Source: a bacterium
GTDB taxonomy: Bacteria > Bacillota > Bacilli > Lactobacillales > Streptococcaceae
Assembly: GCA_905221125.1 (NCBI GenBank)
Contig: CAJNBY010000013.1
Coordinates: 1-62,964, forward strand
Reading direction: 5' to 3'
Length of the DNA stretch: 62,964 nt
The position numbers and the translations under genes were made by a program. Positions 48,559 to 58,213 of the stretch are shown piece by piece (the first letter of the stretch is position 1; the number at the start of each line of letters is the position of its first letter). A model generated the notes under the pieces. That model did not search any database and had not been told where the DNA came from. It was given only the letters and a program-made list of their open reading frames with translations.

Positions 48559-49839
48559 TTAAAATCCTAGTTTTTCAAAGATTTCTGAGAAGTTTTGGCT
48601 GATTGCCTCAAGTGACACTTGCACTTCTTCTCGGGTTTGGTTGTTCTTGACCGTCACTTGTCCGCTTTCGACTTCACTCTCTCCTAGGGTGATAAGGGTC
48701 TTAGCAGCAAAGACATCGGCTGACTTGAACTGAGCTTTGAGTTTACGGTTGAGGTAATCACGCTCTGCTTTGAAACCTTGTTGGCGAAGGGCTTGCACCA
48801 ATTCCAAAGTCTTGACATTTGCTCCTTCGCCCAAGACTGCGATATAAACATCTAGGGCGTTTTCGATAGGGAGGGCCACACCTTGCTTTTCAAGAATGAG
48901 AAGCAGGCGCTCTACACCAAGCCCAAAACCAAATCCAGCAGTCTCAGGGCCTCCAAAGTAAGAAACCAAACCATCGTAGCGACCACCCGCACAGACTGTC
49001 AAGTCATTGCCCTCGATTTCTGTGATGAACTCGAAAATGGTGTGATTGTAGTAGTCCAGACCACGCACCATATTGGTATCGATGATATAGTCTACTCCAA
49101 GATTTTCCAACATCTGACGGACAGCATCAAAATGAGCTTGGCTTTCTTCATCAAGGAAATCCAAGATAGACGGTGCATTCTCTACTGCCACCTTGTCTTC
49201 TTTTTCCTTAGAGTCCAAGACACGGAGAGGATTTTCCTCCAAACGACGTTGGCTATCCTTAGACAAGGTCTCCTTGAGCGGTGTCAAATAGTCAATTAAG
49301 GCTTGACGGTAGGCTGCACGGCTCTCAGGATTTCCAAGAGTATTGAGGTGTAGTTTGACACCTTGGATGCCGATTTCTTTCAAGAAATGGGCTGCCATAG
49401 CGATGGTTTCCACATCAGTAGCTGGATTGCTAGAGCCAAAACACTCAACACCAATCTGGTGGAACTGGCGCAAACGCCCTGCCTGTGGACGCTCATAGCG
49501 GAACATAGGGCCCATGTAGTAGAACTTACTTGGCTTTTGTACTTCTGGGGCGAAGAGTTTATTTTCCACGTAGGAACGGACAACGGGCGCTGTTCCTTCT
49601 GGACGGAGAGTAATATGGCGATCACCCTTGTCATAAAAGTCATACATTTCCTTGGTTACGATATCCGTTGTATCTCCGACAGAACGGCTGATAACCTCGT
49701 AATGCTCAAAAATAGGCGTGCGCACTTCTGCATAGTTGTAGCGCTTGAAAATCTCACGGGCAAAGCCCTCAACGTACTGCCATTTGGCAGATTCAGCAGG
49801 TAAAATATCCTGCGTTCCTTTTGGTTTTTGTAATTTCAT
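48559..49839 (-). CDS. hisS: histidyl-tRNA synthetase
   Basis: 426-aa class II synthetase. Motif 2 is [18 protein letters not shown]; the HisRS signatures are [14 protein letters not shown] and [13 protein letters not shown]; the C-terminal anticodon domain follows. The typical histidine-binding loop is intact. No T-box leader is visible. The RT-SLATT cassette is inserted after its stop codon. Confidence 0.96.
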   Translation of the reverse strand: MKLQKPKGTQDILPAESAKWQYVEGFAREIFKRYNYAEVRTPIFEHYEVISRSVGDTTDIVTKEMYDFYDKGDRHITLRPEGTAPVVRSYVENKLFAPEVQKPSKFYYMGPMFRYERPQAGRLRQFHQIGVECFGSSNPATDVETIAMAAHFLKEIGIQGVKLHLNTLGNPESRAAYRQALIDYLTPLKETLSKDSQRRLEENPLRVLDSKEKEDKVAVENAPSILDFLDEESQAHFDAVRQMLENLGVDYIIDTNMVRGLDYYNHTIFEFITEIEGNDLTVCAGGRYDGLVSYFGGPETAGFGFGLGVERLLLILEKQGVALPIENALDVYIAVLGEGANVKTLELVQALRQQGFKAERDYLNRKLKAQFKSADVFAAKTLITLGESEVESGQVTVKNNQTREEVQVSLEAISQNFSEIFEKLGF

Positions 49840-49916
49840 AGGGAATCCTCTTTAAACTTAATAGTCTTATTTTACCATAAATAGAGGGATTAAAACAGTA
49901 AGAAAAAAATTAGGAT

Positions 49917-51164
49917 TTAGATATCATTTTTGAGATTAATAACTGTCAAAAGAATAGCTAGCAAGGAAAGACCAACAAATAGCATCCAAGTCAACTGTAT
50001 ATTCCATACAGCTATAAGTGAAAAACAAGCTGTTCCCACAGGTATGGATAAGGTAAACAATAAACCTAAAAAATTACTGGTACGAGCTAGAACCTCTGGA
50101 GCTAGATTTTTCAGGAGTAAGGCACTAATCTTTGGTTGAACTTTACCAGACACATACAGAGTTGAACAGAGAAATAGTAAACCAAGTACGACTTGATTGA
50201 ATACATTAGCCAAACCAACTAGACTGAGTCCTACGGTCACCCACATCATCAATCTAGGCAAGGACTGCTTCCCAAAATAATCATTGCCCGTAAGGCTACT
50301 GATGATGATTGCTAACAAAGCACAGACTTGACTGATAAATAATGCCTCTGTGTAAGAAAAGTCCAAAAGAGAATGGCTCAAAAAGAAGATGTTATAGATG
50401 CTTCCTAAAGCGCCACCCAAGGCATTGATAAGCAAGACTGCAAAGAGCATAAAACCAAAGTTTTTCTGTCCACTTTTAAGAAAAACGAGGCGTAAATTTC
50501 GGTAAATTGTTAGGAACTGCTCTTTAATAGAAAGCTTCTCATTTTTTAGGATTTCACCATCAGCAGCTGAAATTGACAGGCTTAATTTGCTTTTTCCTAA
50601 AAAGAGGATCACGGCTGATACGAGGAAAAAACAGGCATTGATTCCCGCAACGAGAGAAAAATTATTGACCGATAGGCCTAAGAGCCAAACTCCGAAAGCT
50701 TGACCACCAATAGCTGAAATATAGGTGATGAATTGGGAAAAAGAGTAAGCTTCCATCAAATCATCTTCAGCTACTTTTTCCTTAATAAGAGGCATGCGCA
50801 AGCCACCTGCAAAATCACTGATGACATCACTAATGACATTGATTAAACACAGGCTAGAAAAGGCAAAGAGACTAGCTTGCTGAACAACTAGGGCTGCTAG
50901 AAAAAATAAAACCGCCTGAAACAAACCGCTATAGACCATCCATTTGACCTTGTCTCTTGTGTAATCTGCCCGAATTCCTACAAAAACTGTAAAGAGAGTC
51001 GGAATAATCATGACAATATTCGCCATAGCAACCGCAAAAGATGCTTGTGGCAAGGTCGATGCATAGACGATAAATACCAGGTTAAAAATCGAAGCACCAA
51101 AGGCATTGAAGAAGCGTGACAAAGTCAAGAGACGATAAGCTTGATTTCTAAACAATAGTTTCAT
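49917..51164 (-). CDS. MFS transporter
   Basis: 415 aa with 12 hydrophobic segments and no large soluble part. The MFS loop 2-3 region reads GIRADYTRDKVKWMVYSG, a degenerate motif A. It resembles macrolide-efflux-like or secondary exporters, but the substrate is unknown. It lies 197 bp downstream of the Rgg-type regulator gene in the same direction, which suggests the regulator controls it. Confidence 0.85.
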   Translation of the reverse strand: MKLLFRNQAYRLLTLSRFFNAFGASIFNLVFIVYASTLPQASFAVAMANIVMIIPTLFTVFVGIRADYTRDKVKWMVYSGLFQAVLFFLAALVVQQASLFAFSSLCLINVISDVISDFAGGLRMPLIKEKVAEDDLMEAYSFSQFITYISAIGGQAFGVWLLGLSVNNFSLVAGINACFFLVSAVILFLGKSKLSLSISAADGEILKNEKLSIKEQFLTIYRNLRLVFLKSGQKNFGFMLFAVLLINALGGALGSIYNIFFLSHSLLDFSYTEALFISQVCALLAIIISSLTGNDYFGKQSLPRLMMWVTVGLSLVGLANVFNQVVLGLLFLCSTLYVSGKVQPKISALLLKNLAPEVLARTSNFLGLLFTLSIPVGTACFSLIAVWNIQLTWMLFVGLSLLAILLTVINLKNDI

Positions 51165-51361
51165 AGGTAATCTCCCTTCTTGTTATAAGTTCAATATGAA
51201 GTATGACCATAGTATAGCACTTATGAATTAGCGAGAAATTTTTTTGAATATATGCAACACACAAAATAAGCAAAACAACGATAAAACTTCTTTGATGACC
51301 TGAGAGAGGGCAAGAGTTCTATCGCTTCAAATTTCAAATTTTTTTCTTGGTTTGCAGATAT

Positions 51362-52213
51362 TCAACAATCGGAGGTTTTTCTATAGTATTCGGCCGATTT
51401 GTTACAGCCAAGCATCTCAAAAATACGGACAGCATCTTCCATCTTTTTCTGACCTTCCTTGACTCTGCCTTGCTTGCTATCAAGAAGACCTTCCGCCCAC
51501 AAATAGACAATTCGGAAATAGGTCTCATTTTCCTTGTAGAAATGCTCTTTGATGACACGCTTAAAATAAGAGGCATTGGTAAATTCTTCACACTCAATAC
51601 TGGCTAAAAAACCATTCAATAGCATAGTATGAAACAGGTTTCGATTACCAGACATTTCCATTAGAAAATCAGATTTTCGGACCATTTCTCGTACATATCT
51701 AGTAAAAAGGGAAACAGATAAGAACGGAGAACTGACTGAGAACAAATTGAGTTCATAGATTCCCCAAATCTCGGTAGAAAACAGGTAATCATGAAGGACT
51801 TTCCCTTCCTCTGCCGTTAACTCTACTGTTTCATCCATGCTCTTCATATAAGACTTGATAATAATGGCATTTAGAATATGTTTCTGTTTGTTTTGAGAAT
51901 GGGCATGCTTTTGATATTCCTTGCGATACAGGTCTTCAAGAGGTGCTATATTCTTTATATCCAAGACATCTGTGATTTCTTTTCTCAACTCAGAATCAGT
52001 ATCATACTGAAAACCTCTCGCAAGAAAGAGGATTTCCTCCACACTGGCAGATATATTTTTTAGGGCAAATAGAAACTTTTCCACCGAAAGCTCACTCTGA
52101 CCAGTTTCAAATCGAGATAACATAGACGGCGAAAATTGTCCCCCAGTTGCTTGTCTTAGCGAGATATTTCTTGACTCTCGTAATTGTCTAAAGACTTTTC
52201 CAATCTGCTCCAT
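51362..52213 (-). CDS. Rgg/GadR/MutR-family transcriptional regulator
   Basis: 283 aa. The N-terminal Xre HTH is LRESRNISLRQATGGQFSPSMLSRFETGQSELSV, followed by a ~200-residue helical repeat domain ending EGQKKMEDAVRIFEMLGC. Rgg proteins can sense short peptides. I see no convincing short hydrophobic peptide gene in the flanking gaps (51165-51361, 52214-52336). It is divergent from the DUF59 gene and precedes the MFS gene. Confidence 0.88.
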   Translation of the reverse strand: MEQIGKVFRQLRESRNISLRQATGGQFSPSMLSRFETGQSELSVEKFLFALKNISASVEEILFLARGFQYDTDSELRKEITDVLDIKNIAPLEDLYRKEYQKHAHSQNKQKHILNAIIIKSYMKSMDETVELTAEEGKVLHDYLFSTEIWGIYELNLFSVSSPFLSVSLFTRYVREMVRKSDFLMEMSGNRNLFHTMLLNGFLASIECEEFTNASYFKRVIKEHFYKENETYFRIVYLWAEGLLDSKQGRVKEGQKKMEDAVRIFEMLGCNKSAEYYRKTSDC

Positions 52214-52336
52214 AGTCTTCCCCTTGATTCCGTATTTTCTTCATTTTATCATATTTTTCAGAAAATTCATCAAAAACTTGCCAAATTGTCAGAATTATGA
52301 GAAAATAGAGGATATTTATCACGTGGAGGGACTGCT

Positions 52337-52678
52337 ATGAGAGACGATATCAAAATCAATGACCGTGCTTTGGCCTTACAAGACCAAATTATCGAAAGAC
52401 TAGAGAAGGTTTTTGATACAGATGTGGAATTGGATGTATACAATCTAGGACTGATTTATGAAATTAATCTGGATGAAACGGGTCTATGCAAGATTGTCAT
52501 GACCTTCACCGACACCGCCTGCGATTGTGCCGAAAGCCTGCCTATTGAAATCGTCGCAGGTCTAAAACAAATCGAGGGTATCGAAGATGTCAAGGTTGAA
52601 GTTACCTGGTCGCCTGCCTGGAAGATCACACGAATCAGTCGCTACGGCCGTATTGCCCTTGGACTGCCACCTCGTTAA
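52337..52678 (+). CDS. DUF59 / MIP18-like metal-sulfur cluster assembly protein
   Basis: 113 aa. It has the DUF59 motif region VYNLGLIYEINLD, TFTDTACDCAESLP with the conserved Cys, and the C-terminal VTWSPAWKITRIS (conserved TxPxW-type segment). Members (PaaD, SufT, MIP18) help Fe-S cluster maturation. GGAGGG precedes the ATG. Its TAA stop overlaps the first base of a shortened BOX repeat. The nearby Fe-S enzyme IlvD could be a client; that link is inference. Confidence 0.87.
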   Translation: MRDDIKINDRALALQDQIIERLEKVFDTDVELDVYNLGLIYEINLDETGLCKIVMTFTDTACDCAESLPIEIVAGLKQIEGIEDVKVEVTWSPAWKITRISRYGRIALGLPPR

Positions 52679-52780
52679 TACTCTTCAAACCACGGCAGCT
52701 TTATCTCCAACCTCAAAGCTGTGCTTTGAGCAACCTGCGCCTAGCTTTCTAGTTTGCTCTTTGATTTTTATTGAGTATAA
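52678..52780 (-). repeat. shortened BOX element
   Basis: ATACTCTTCAAACCACGG ... TTTTATTGAGTATA in reverse orientation, about 103 bp. It lacks the GAAAATCTC part of one end and the CTGACTTCGTCAG hairpin seen in the two full copies. Its first base is the last base of the preceding stop codon. Confidence 0.85.
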
Positions 52781-52808
52781 GCAGGCAAATCACTTTTGAA
52801 GATAAAAA

Positions 52809-52835
52809 GAAGCAAGCCGAAATTGGCTTGCTTTT
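52809..52835 (-). terminator. terminator after ilvD
   Basis: AAGCAAGCC / GGCTTGCTT palindrome with T-runs both sides. Confidence 0.8.
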
Positions 52836-52840
52836 TGATT

Positions 52841-54544
52841 TTATTTTTTACCTGACTTGTCCATATTCCAGAAGTCTGTCACGGCTCCACGAGAAGCAGA
52901 TGATACGATGTGGGCATATTTACCAAGAACACCACGGCTGTAAAGTGGTGGCAAGGTTGTTTCTGCCTTACGTTTTTCAAGTTCTTCTTCCGATACGGCC
53001 ATGGAAATTTCTTTGGTATCTTGGTCAACCGTAACGATATCACCTGTACGGAGGTAGGCAATCGGTCCGCCATCCTGAGCTTCAGGAGCAATATGTCCAA
53101 CAACCAGACCATAAGTACCACCAGAGAAACGACCATCTGTCAAGAGGGCAACCTTGTCTCCTTGACCTTTACCGACAATCATTGATGAAAGTGACAGCAT
53201 CTCAGGCATACCAGGACCACCCTTAGGTCCAACAAAACGAACAACGACAACATCGCCATCAACGATTTCATCTGTCAGAACAGCCTGAATAGCATCTTCT
53301 TCTGAGTCAAAGACCTTAGCTGGTCCAACGTGACGACGCACTTTCACACCTGATACTTTGGCAACCGCACCATCAGGAGCGAGGTTCCCGTTCAAGATGA
53401 TAAGCGGACCGTCTGCACGTTTTGGATTTTCAAGTGGCATGATAACTTTTTGGCCTGGTGTAAGGTCTTCAAAATCAGCCAAGTTTTCAGCAACAGTCTT
53501 ACCAGTACATGTGATGCGATCGCCATGAAGGAAACCATTTGCCAAGAGATATCTCATAACCGCAGGCACACCACCGACTTCATAGAGGTCTTGGAAGACA
53601 TACTGACCAGATGGTTTCAAGTCGGCCAAGTGAGGTACGCGCTCTTGGATTGTATTAAAGTCCTCAAGTGACAAATCAACATTAGCCGCATGGGCAATAG
53701 CAAGCAAGTGAAGAGTGGCATTTGTAGAACCACCGAGAGCCATAGTCACAGTAATGGCATCTTCAAAGGCTTCACGAGTCAAGATATCTGATGGTTTGAG
53801 ACCAAGCTCCAACATCTTAACAACAGCACGTCCTGCTGCTTCGATGTCTTCTTTCTTGTCAGCTGATTCAGCTGGGTGAGATGAAGAACCTGGCAAACTC
53901 ATACCGAGAACTTCGATAGCAGTCGCCATGGTATTAGCTGTATACATACCACCACAGCCACCAGGGCCAGGGCAGGCATTACATTCAAGACGTTTCACGT
54001 CCTCAGCTGTCATGTCACCGTGGTTCCATTTTCCGATTCCCTCAAAGACAGAAACCAAGTCAATGTCTTTGCCATCAAGATTTCCCGGTGCAATAGTACC
54101 ACCATAGGCGAAAATAGCTGGGATATCCATATTAGCAATGGCAATCATAGAACCAGGCATGTTCTTGTCACAGCCACCAATAGCGACGAAGGCATCCACG
54201 TTGTGACCACCCATAGCCGCCTCAATAGAGTCCGCAATGATATCACGAGATGTTAGAGAGAAACGCATACCAGGCGTTCCCATGGCAATCCCGTCCGCTA
54301 CAGTAATAGTCCCAAACTGTACAGGCCAAGCACCTGCGGATTTGACACCTTCTTTCGCCAATTTCCCAAAATCATGCAAGTGAATGTTACATGGTGTATT
54401 TTCCGCCCAAGTCGAAATCACTCCCACAATCGGTGTTTTAAAGTCCTTATCTGTCATACCAGTCGCACGAAGCATAGCACGGTTTGGCGATTTAACCATG
54501 CTGTCATAAATGCTACTGCGGTGACGTTTATCTAATTCAGTCAT
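52841..54544 (-). CDS. ilvD: dihydroxy-acid dehydratase
   Basis: 567-aa Fe-S dehydratase of branched-chain amino acid synthesis. Cluster-ligand Cys lie in [13 protein letters not shown] and [18 protein letters not shown], with [12 protein letters not shown] and the C-terminal [20 protein letters not shown]. It is monocistronic with its own terminator. Confidence 0.96.
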   Translation of the reverse strand: MTELDKRHRSSIYDSMVKSPNRAMLRATGMTDKDFKTPIVGVISTWAENTPCNIHLHDFGKLAKEGVKSAGAWPVQFGTITVADGIAMGTPGMRFSLTSRDIIADSIEAAMGGHNVDAFVAIGGCDKNMPGSMIAIANMDIPAIFAYGGTIAPGNLDGKDIDLVSVFEGIGKWNHGDMTAEDVKRLECNACPGPGGCGGMYTANTMATAIEVLGMSLPGSSSHPAESADKKEDIEAAGRAVVKMLELGLKPSDILTREAFEDAITVTMALGGSTNATLHLLAIAHAANVDLSLEDFNTIQERVPHLADLKPSGQYVFQDLYEVGGVPAVMRYLLANGFLHGDRITCTGKTVAENLADFEDLTPGQKVIMPLENPKRADGPLIILNGNLAPDGAVAKVSGVKVRRHVGPAKVFDSEEDAIQAVLTDEIVDGDVVVVRFVGPKGGPGMPEMLSLSSMIVGKGQGDKVALLTDGRFSGGTYGLVVGHIAPEAQDGGPIAYLRTGDIVTVDQDTKEISMAVSEEELEKRKAETTLPPLYSRGVLGKYAHIVSSASRGAVTDFWNMDKSGKK

Positions 54545-54666
54545 CTTATCCCTCCCAGTTCAGTTTTTACTATTATAGCACATTTTAAAAGCAATGAACA
54601 GAAGAAAATTCTTGAATTTTCAGAAAATTCTATACACATATGAAATATTTAAAATTAAAAACAACA

Positions 54667-54717
54667 AAGCGGATCAGGGCACTTTCTGATGACCAGAATA
54701 TGCTTTTTAATCCGCTT
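54667..54717 (-). terminator. terminator after the PTS-transketolase operon
   Basis: AAGCGGAT / ATCCGCTT arms enclosing a 35-base loop, followed on the minus strand by TGTTGTTTTT. It is longer than usual and may contain a second inner hairpin. Confidence 0.6.
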
Positions 54718-54776
54718 GCTTTAAATAACGTAATGTAATTTTTACAGAAATTCTTTCAGATAAGTGTATTTAACAT

Positions 54777-55709
54777 CTATCTTGCATTATAAAACTCTAG
54801 AACCTTCTCTTTTATATTCGATTCACTCAAACCATACTCATTAAGAAGATAATCCATTTTCCCTACTTGACCGAATCTTTCTTGAACACCCATCCGATGA
54901 ATTTTTGTTGTTCCATCATCAGAGAATAATTCACATAAAGCACTGCCAATTCCACCTATCTGATTGTGGTTTTCTACAGTAAATACAGTTTTTCCACTTA
55001 ACATTGTTTTTATCTGTTCTGGTATTGGTTTGATTCTAAATAAATCTATCACACCTACTGAATAACCTAATTTAGACAGTTCATCCGCAACTCGAATACT
55101 TGGAGCAACCATTATGCCAGAAGCAACTATTACAACATCTTCACCGTGTCTTAACTCAATGTAGCCTTTAGAAAAATCTTCTCCACCTTGATATACAGCC
55201 TCTGGAGCTTTTCTAATTGTTCGAATATATTTTAGTCCTTTTAAGTATAATGTCTGGTTCAAGATTTCACGAAATTGGATATCATCAGTTGCTTCGAAAA
55301 TGATTGATTTAGGAATTAAACGTAACAATCCAATTTCTTCAAATGGCATATGTGTCCCACCATTCATTTCTGCAGTTACTCCTGCATCTGATCCAATCAC
55401 AGTGGCATCCAATTGTGCGTATCCAAGAGAAATAAATAATTGATCAAATACTCTTCGTGAAGCAAAAGGGCCAAATGTATGAAGATAAGGTCTAAACCCC
55501 TGAATAGATAAACCTGCTGCAAGCCCGACCATTTCTGCTTCCATGATCCCAACATTCACATAACGGTCTCCAAAGTCCTTTTCAAGATTATTAGTAGCCA
55601 TCGAACTTGACAAGTCTGCTTCTAAAACTACTATATCAGAATAACTTTGGTTAGCCTCTAGAAGGAAATCTCTATACACATGTCGTAATTCTTTCGTACT
55701 TCTCATCAT
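54777..55709 (-). CDS. transketolase, C-terminal subunit
   Basis: 310 aa carrying the pyrimidine-binding and C-terminal domains of a split transketolase: VVLEADLSSSMATN, EMVGLAAGLSIQGFRPYLHTFGPFASRR, SDAGVTAEMNGGTHMPFEE and VENHNQIGGIGSAL. The start at 55709 follows GGAGGAAA and overlaps the N-subunit stop as ATGATG. A further upstream frame exists but has no ribosome site. It works with the neighbouring N-terminal subunit. Confidence 0.92.
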   Translation of the reverse strand: MMRSTKELRHVYRDFLLEANQSYSDIVVLEADLSSSMATNNLEKDFGDRYVNVGIMEAEMVGLAAGLSIQGFRPYLHTFGPFASRRVFDQLFISLGYAQLDATVIGSDAGVTAEMNGGTHMPFEEIGLLRLIPKSIIFEATDDIQFREILNQTLYLKGLKYIRTIRKAPEAVYQGGEDFSKGYIELRHGEDVVIVASGIMVAPSIRVADELSKLGYSVGVIDLFRIKPIPEQIKTMLSGKTVFTVENHNQIGGIGSALCELFSDDGTTKIHRMGVQERFGQVGKMDYLLNEYGLSESNIKEKVLEFYNAR

Positions 55710-56563
55710 TCTGTTTCCTCCAATTCCTGACTTAATCTTTCTACAACTGAAGTTAACATTTGTCTCTCCTCTACAGTAGGGCGAAGATGATGATTGGATT
55801 TCATTTCTTCCAGCTCTCGAACTCCTTGACCTTTTATAGTGTCTAATACAATACACTTAGGTGATGAATTATTTGACTGTTTTAATTGGTTAATCCCTTC
55901 ATAAATTTCTCTAATATCTGAACCATTGACCCTAATGGATTCAAATCCAAATGCTGAGAATTTTTCTACAAAATCACCTGGATTACAAATATCCTTTGTA
56001 AAACCATCTAATTGTTTTTTGTTATCGTCTACAAATACAATTAAATTAAATAACTGTTGATGAGAAGCAAACTGTATAGCCTCCCAACATTGTCCCTCAT
56101 TTAACTCACCATCTCCAACAATAGCATAGGTGTAAAAGGGACTTTTTCTTATTCTCTGACCATATGCAAGTCCGGTTGCAACACTAATTCCCTGTCCTAA
56201 AGAGCCAGTTGTCATATCTATGCCCGGCGTTAGATTTCTATCAGGATGAGACGGTAATTTGGTTCCATTTGTATTTAAAGAATGTAAGAATTCTTTGTCA
56301 AAGAAACCATTCAAATAGAGTGTGCTGTACAAAGCTGGTCCAGCATGTCCCTTGGATAAAACAAAATAATCTCTATCTCGTGACGCAAATATTTCTGGAG
56401 TCATCGGCATTATTTCACCATAAAGCACTGCTAAAACTTCTACTATAGACAGACTCCCTCCATAATGGCCGAATCCAAGATGATTCAATGTTCTAAGAGT
56501 ATTTAATCGGATTTTTGTTGCAAATTTTCTTAACTCATCTTCTCTATTTTCACTTAAAATCAT
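55706..56563 (-). CDS. transketolase, N-terminal subunit
   Basis: 285 aa with the ThDP-binding domain: HFGHYGGSLSIVEVL-like (FGHYGGSLSIVE), SKGHAGPALYSTLYL, TTGSLGQGISVATG, and the GDGELNEGQCWEAIQF...DDN pyrophosphate/Mg motif. It begins 3 bases after the EIIC stop. Linkage to the PTS suggests that the imported sugar (or its product) enters the pentose phosphate pathway. Confidence 0.92.
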   Translation of the reverse strand: MILSENREDELRKFATKIRLNTLRTLNHLGFGHYGGSLSIVEVLAVLYGEIMPMTPEIFASRDRDYFVLSKGHAGPALYSTLYLNGFFDKEFLHSLNTNGTKLPSHPDRNLTPGIDMTTGSLGQGISVATGLAYGQRIRKSPFYTYAIVGDGELNEGQCWEAIQFASHQQLFNLIVFVDDNKKQLDGFTKDICNPGDFVEKFSAFGFESIRVNGSDIREIYEGINQLKQSNNSSPKCIVLDTIKGQGVRELEEMKSNHHLRPTVEERQMLTSVVERLSQELEETE

Positions 56564-56566
56564 CCC

Positions 56567-57913
56567 TTATTCCTCCTTTGCAGATGGCTTTTTAATAAAG
56601 GATACTCCAAACATAACTGCTAGAATAAGAACAAGACCAATAACAATGCCTGCTTGCGAGCCAAATTGATTCAACATTCCTAAAATAATTCCTGATAGAC
56701 CAAAATCTGCATCTGAGAAAGTTGACCCTTGGAAACCAAGTCCTCCCAAAACTGGCATTAAAAAGACTGGAAGAAAACTAATTAAAATACCTTGTAAAAA
56801 TGCTCCAATAGTGGCTCCACGAACACCACCAGATGCATTCCCAATGACACCTGCAGTCGCTCCACAGAAGAAATGAGGCACAACGCCTGGTAAGATGACA
56901 ACCGTTCCTGAAGCAATCATAATTGCCATACTTACTAAACCACCAACAAAACTAGAGATAAATCCAATTAGGACTGCATTAGGTGCATAAGTATAAACAA
57001 TCGGACAATCCAAAGCAGGTTTTGAATTAGGTACAAGACGCTCTGAAATACCTTTAAAGGCTGGAACAATTTCACCCAAAATAAGGCGAACACCTGCTAA
57101 AATAACAAATACACCTGCTGCAAATTGACCTGCTAATTGTAAAGCATAAACTAGACCACTTGTACCATTACTGATTTCTTTTTCTATATATTCTGACCCT
57201 GCAAAGATAGCTACAATAATGTAAATAACTGCCATAGATAAAGTAATACTAACAGTACTATCACGTAAAAAAGCTAAACTCTTTGGAAATTTAATGTCCT
57301 CTGTTGATTTTGATTTGTCACCGATAAGGCTACCAGTGAAACCACTTAACCAATATCCCAAAGAACTGAAATGACCTAAAGCCACCTTGTCATTTCCAGT
57401 TAATTGAACCATATATTTTTGCACAAATGCCGGGGAAACACTCATAATAATACCGAGTGCTAATCCTCCTAGTAAGATAAGAGGCAAACTTGTAAAGCCA
57501 GCAACTGATAAAATGACCGCAATCATACACGCCATATATAGAGTGTGGTGTCCTGTTAAAAAGATATATTTGAATCGAGTAAAACGAGCAATTAAGATAT
57601 TGAATACCATACCTGCAAACATAATCATTGCAGTAGCTGAGCCATATGTGGTTAAAGCTACTGCTACAATTGCTTCATTATTCGGTACAACTCCAGATAA
57701 ATGAAAAGCATGTTCAAACATGGTACCAAATGGATTTAAAGAATTTTGTACAATTCCTGCACCACCAGATACAACTAAGAAACCAACAAATGTCTTAATT
57801 CCACCTTTAATAATATCAGGTAATTTCTTCTTCTGAAGAACTAATCCTAAGATTGCAATTAAAGCTACTAAAATAGCTGGTGTACTAACAATATCCAATA
57901 TGAACTTCATCAT
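56567..57913 (-). CDS. PTS EIIC component, ascorbate (UlaA/SgaT) family
   Basis: 448-aa membrane protein with about eleven helices: LLVVSGGAGIVQNSLNPFGTMFEHAFHL at the start and GGVRGATIGAFLQGILISFLPVFLMPVLG near the end, typical of SgaT/UlaA. It transports and phosphorylates a sugar acid or pentitol-type substrate; ascorbate is the family prototype, not proved here. The start at 57913 follows an AGGAGG site; 12 bases separate it from EIIB. Confidence 0.9.
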   Translation of the reverse strand: MMKFILDIVSTPAILVALIAILGLVLQKKKLPDIIKGGIKTFVGFLVVSGGAGIVQNSLNPFGTMFEHAFHLSGVVPNNEAIVAVALTTYGSATAMIMFAGMVFNILIARFTRFKYIFLTGHHTLYMACMIAVILSVAGFTSLPLILLGGLALGIIMSVSPAFVQKYMVQLTGNDKVALGHFSSLGYWLSGFTGSLIGDKSKSTEDIKFPKSLAFLRDSTVSITLSMAVIYIIVAIFAGSEYIEKEISNGTSGLVYALQLAGQFAAGVFVILAGVRLILGEIVPAFKGISERLVPNSKPALDCPIVYTYAPNAVLIGFISSFVGGLVSMAIMIASGTVVILPGVVPHFFCGATAGVIGNASGGVRGATIGAFLQGILISFLPVFLMPVLGGLGFQGSTFSDADFGLSGIILGMLNQFGSQAGIVIGLVLILAVMFGVSFIKKPSAKEE

Positions 57914-57925
57914 GACGCTAGCCTC

Positions 57926-58210
57926 CTATATAAGTCCTTTTTCTTCACAAAGTTTAGTAATTAATTCTCGTAGTTCATCCATATCAATAATACTATTTAA
58001 GATACGAACATCTCCAAGATGACTAGCTGAATCAGCTAGATCACGACCAACAATCCAAATATCAGCTGCATTTGGATCTGCTCCACCTAAATCATAGTGT
58101 TCAACTTCTACATCTGAAACATTCAAATCACTCAATACAGATTCAATATTCATCTGTACCATAAAACTTGAACCTAATCCTGAACCACAAGCTGTACCAA
58201 TTTTTAACAT
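57926..58210 (-). CDS. PTS EIIB component (UlaB-like)
   Basis: 94 aa. The phospho-acceptor Cys is in the N-terminal P-loop GTACGSGLGSSFMVQMN; the rest is a small alpha/beta domain. It takes phosphate from EIIA and hands it to the substrate bound in EIIC. It lies 3 bases after the regulator gene. Confidence 0.9.
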   Translation of the reverse strand: MLKIGTACGSGLGSSFMVQMNIESVLSDLNVSDVEVEHYDLGGADPNAADIWIVGRDLADSASHLGDVRILNSIIDMDELRELITKLCEEKGLI

Positions 58211-58213
58211 TAT

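Noticed and set aside
49363..49803. 146-codon open frame antisense to hisS
   Set aside because: No start signals and complete overlap with a certain gene.
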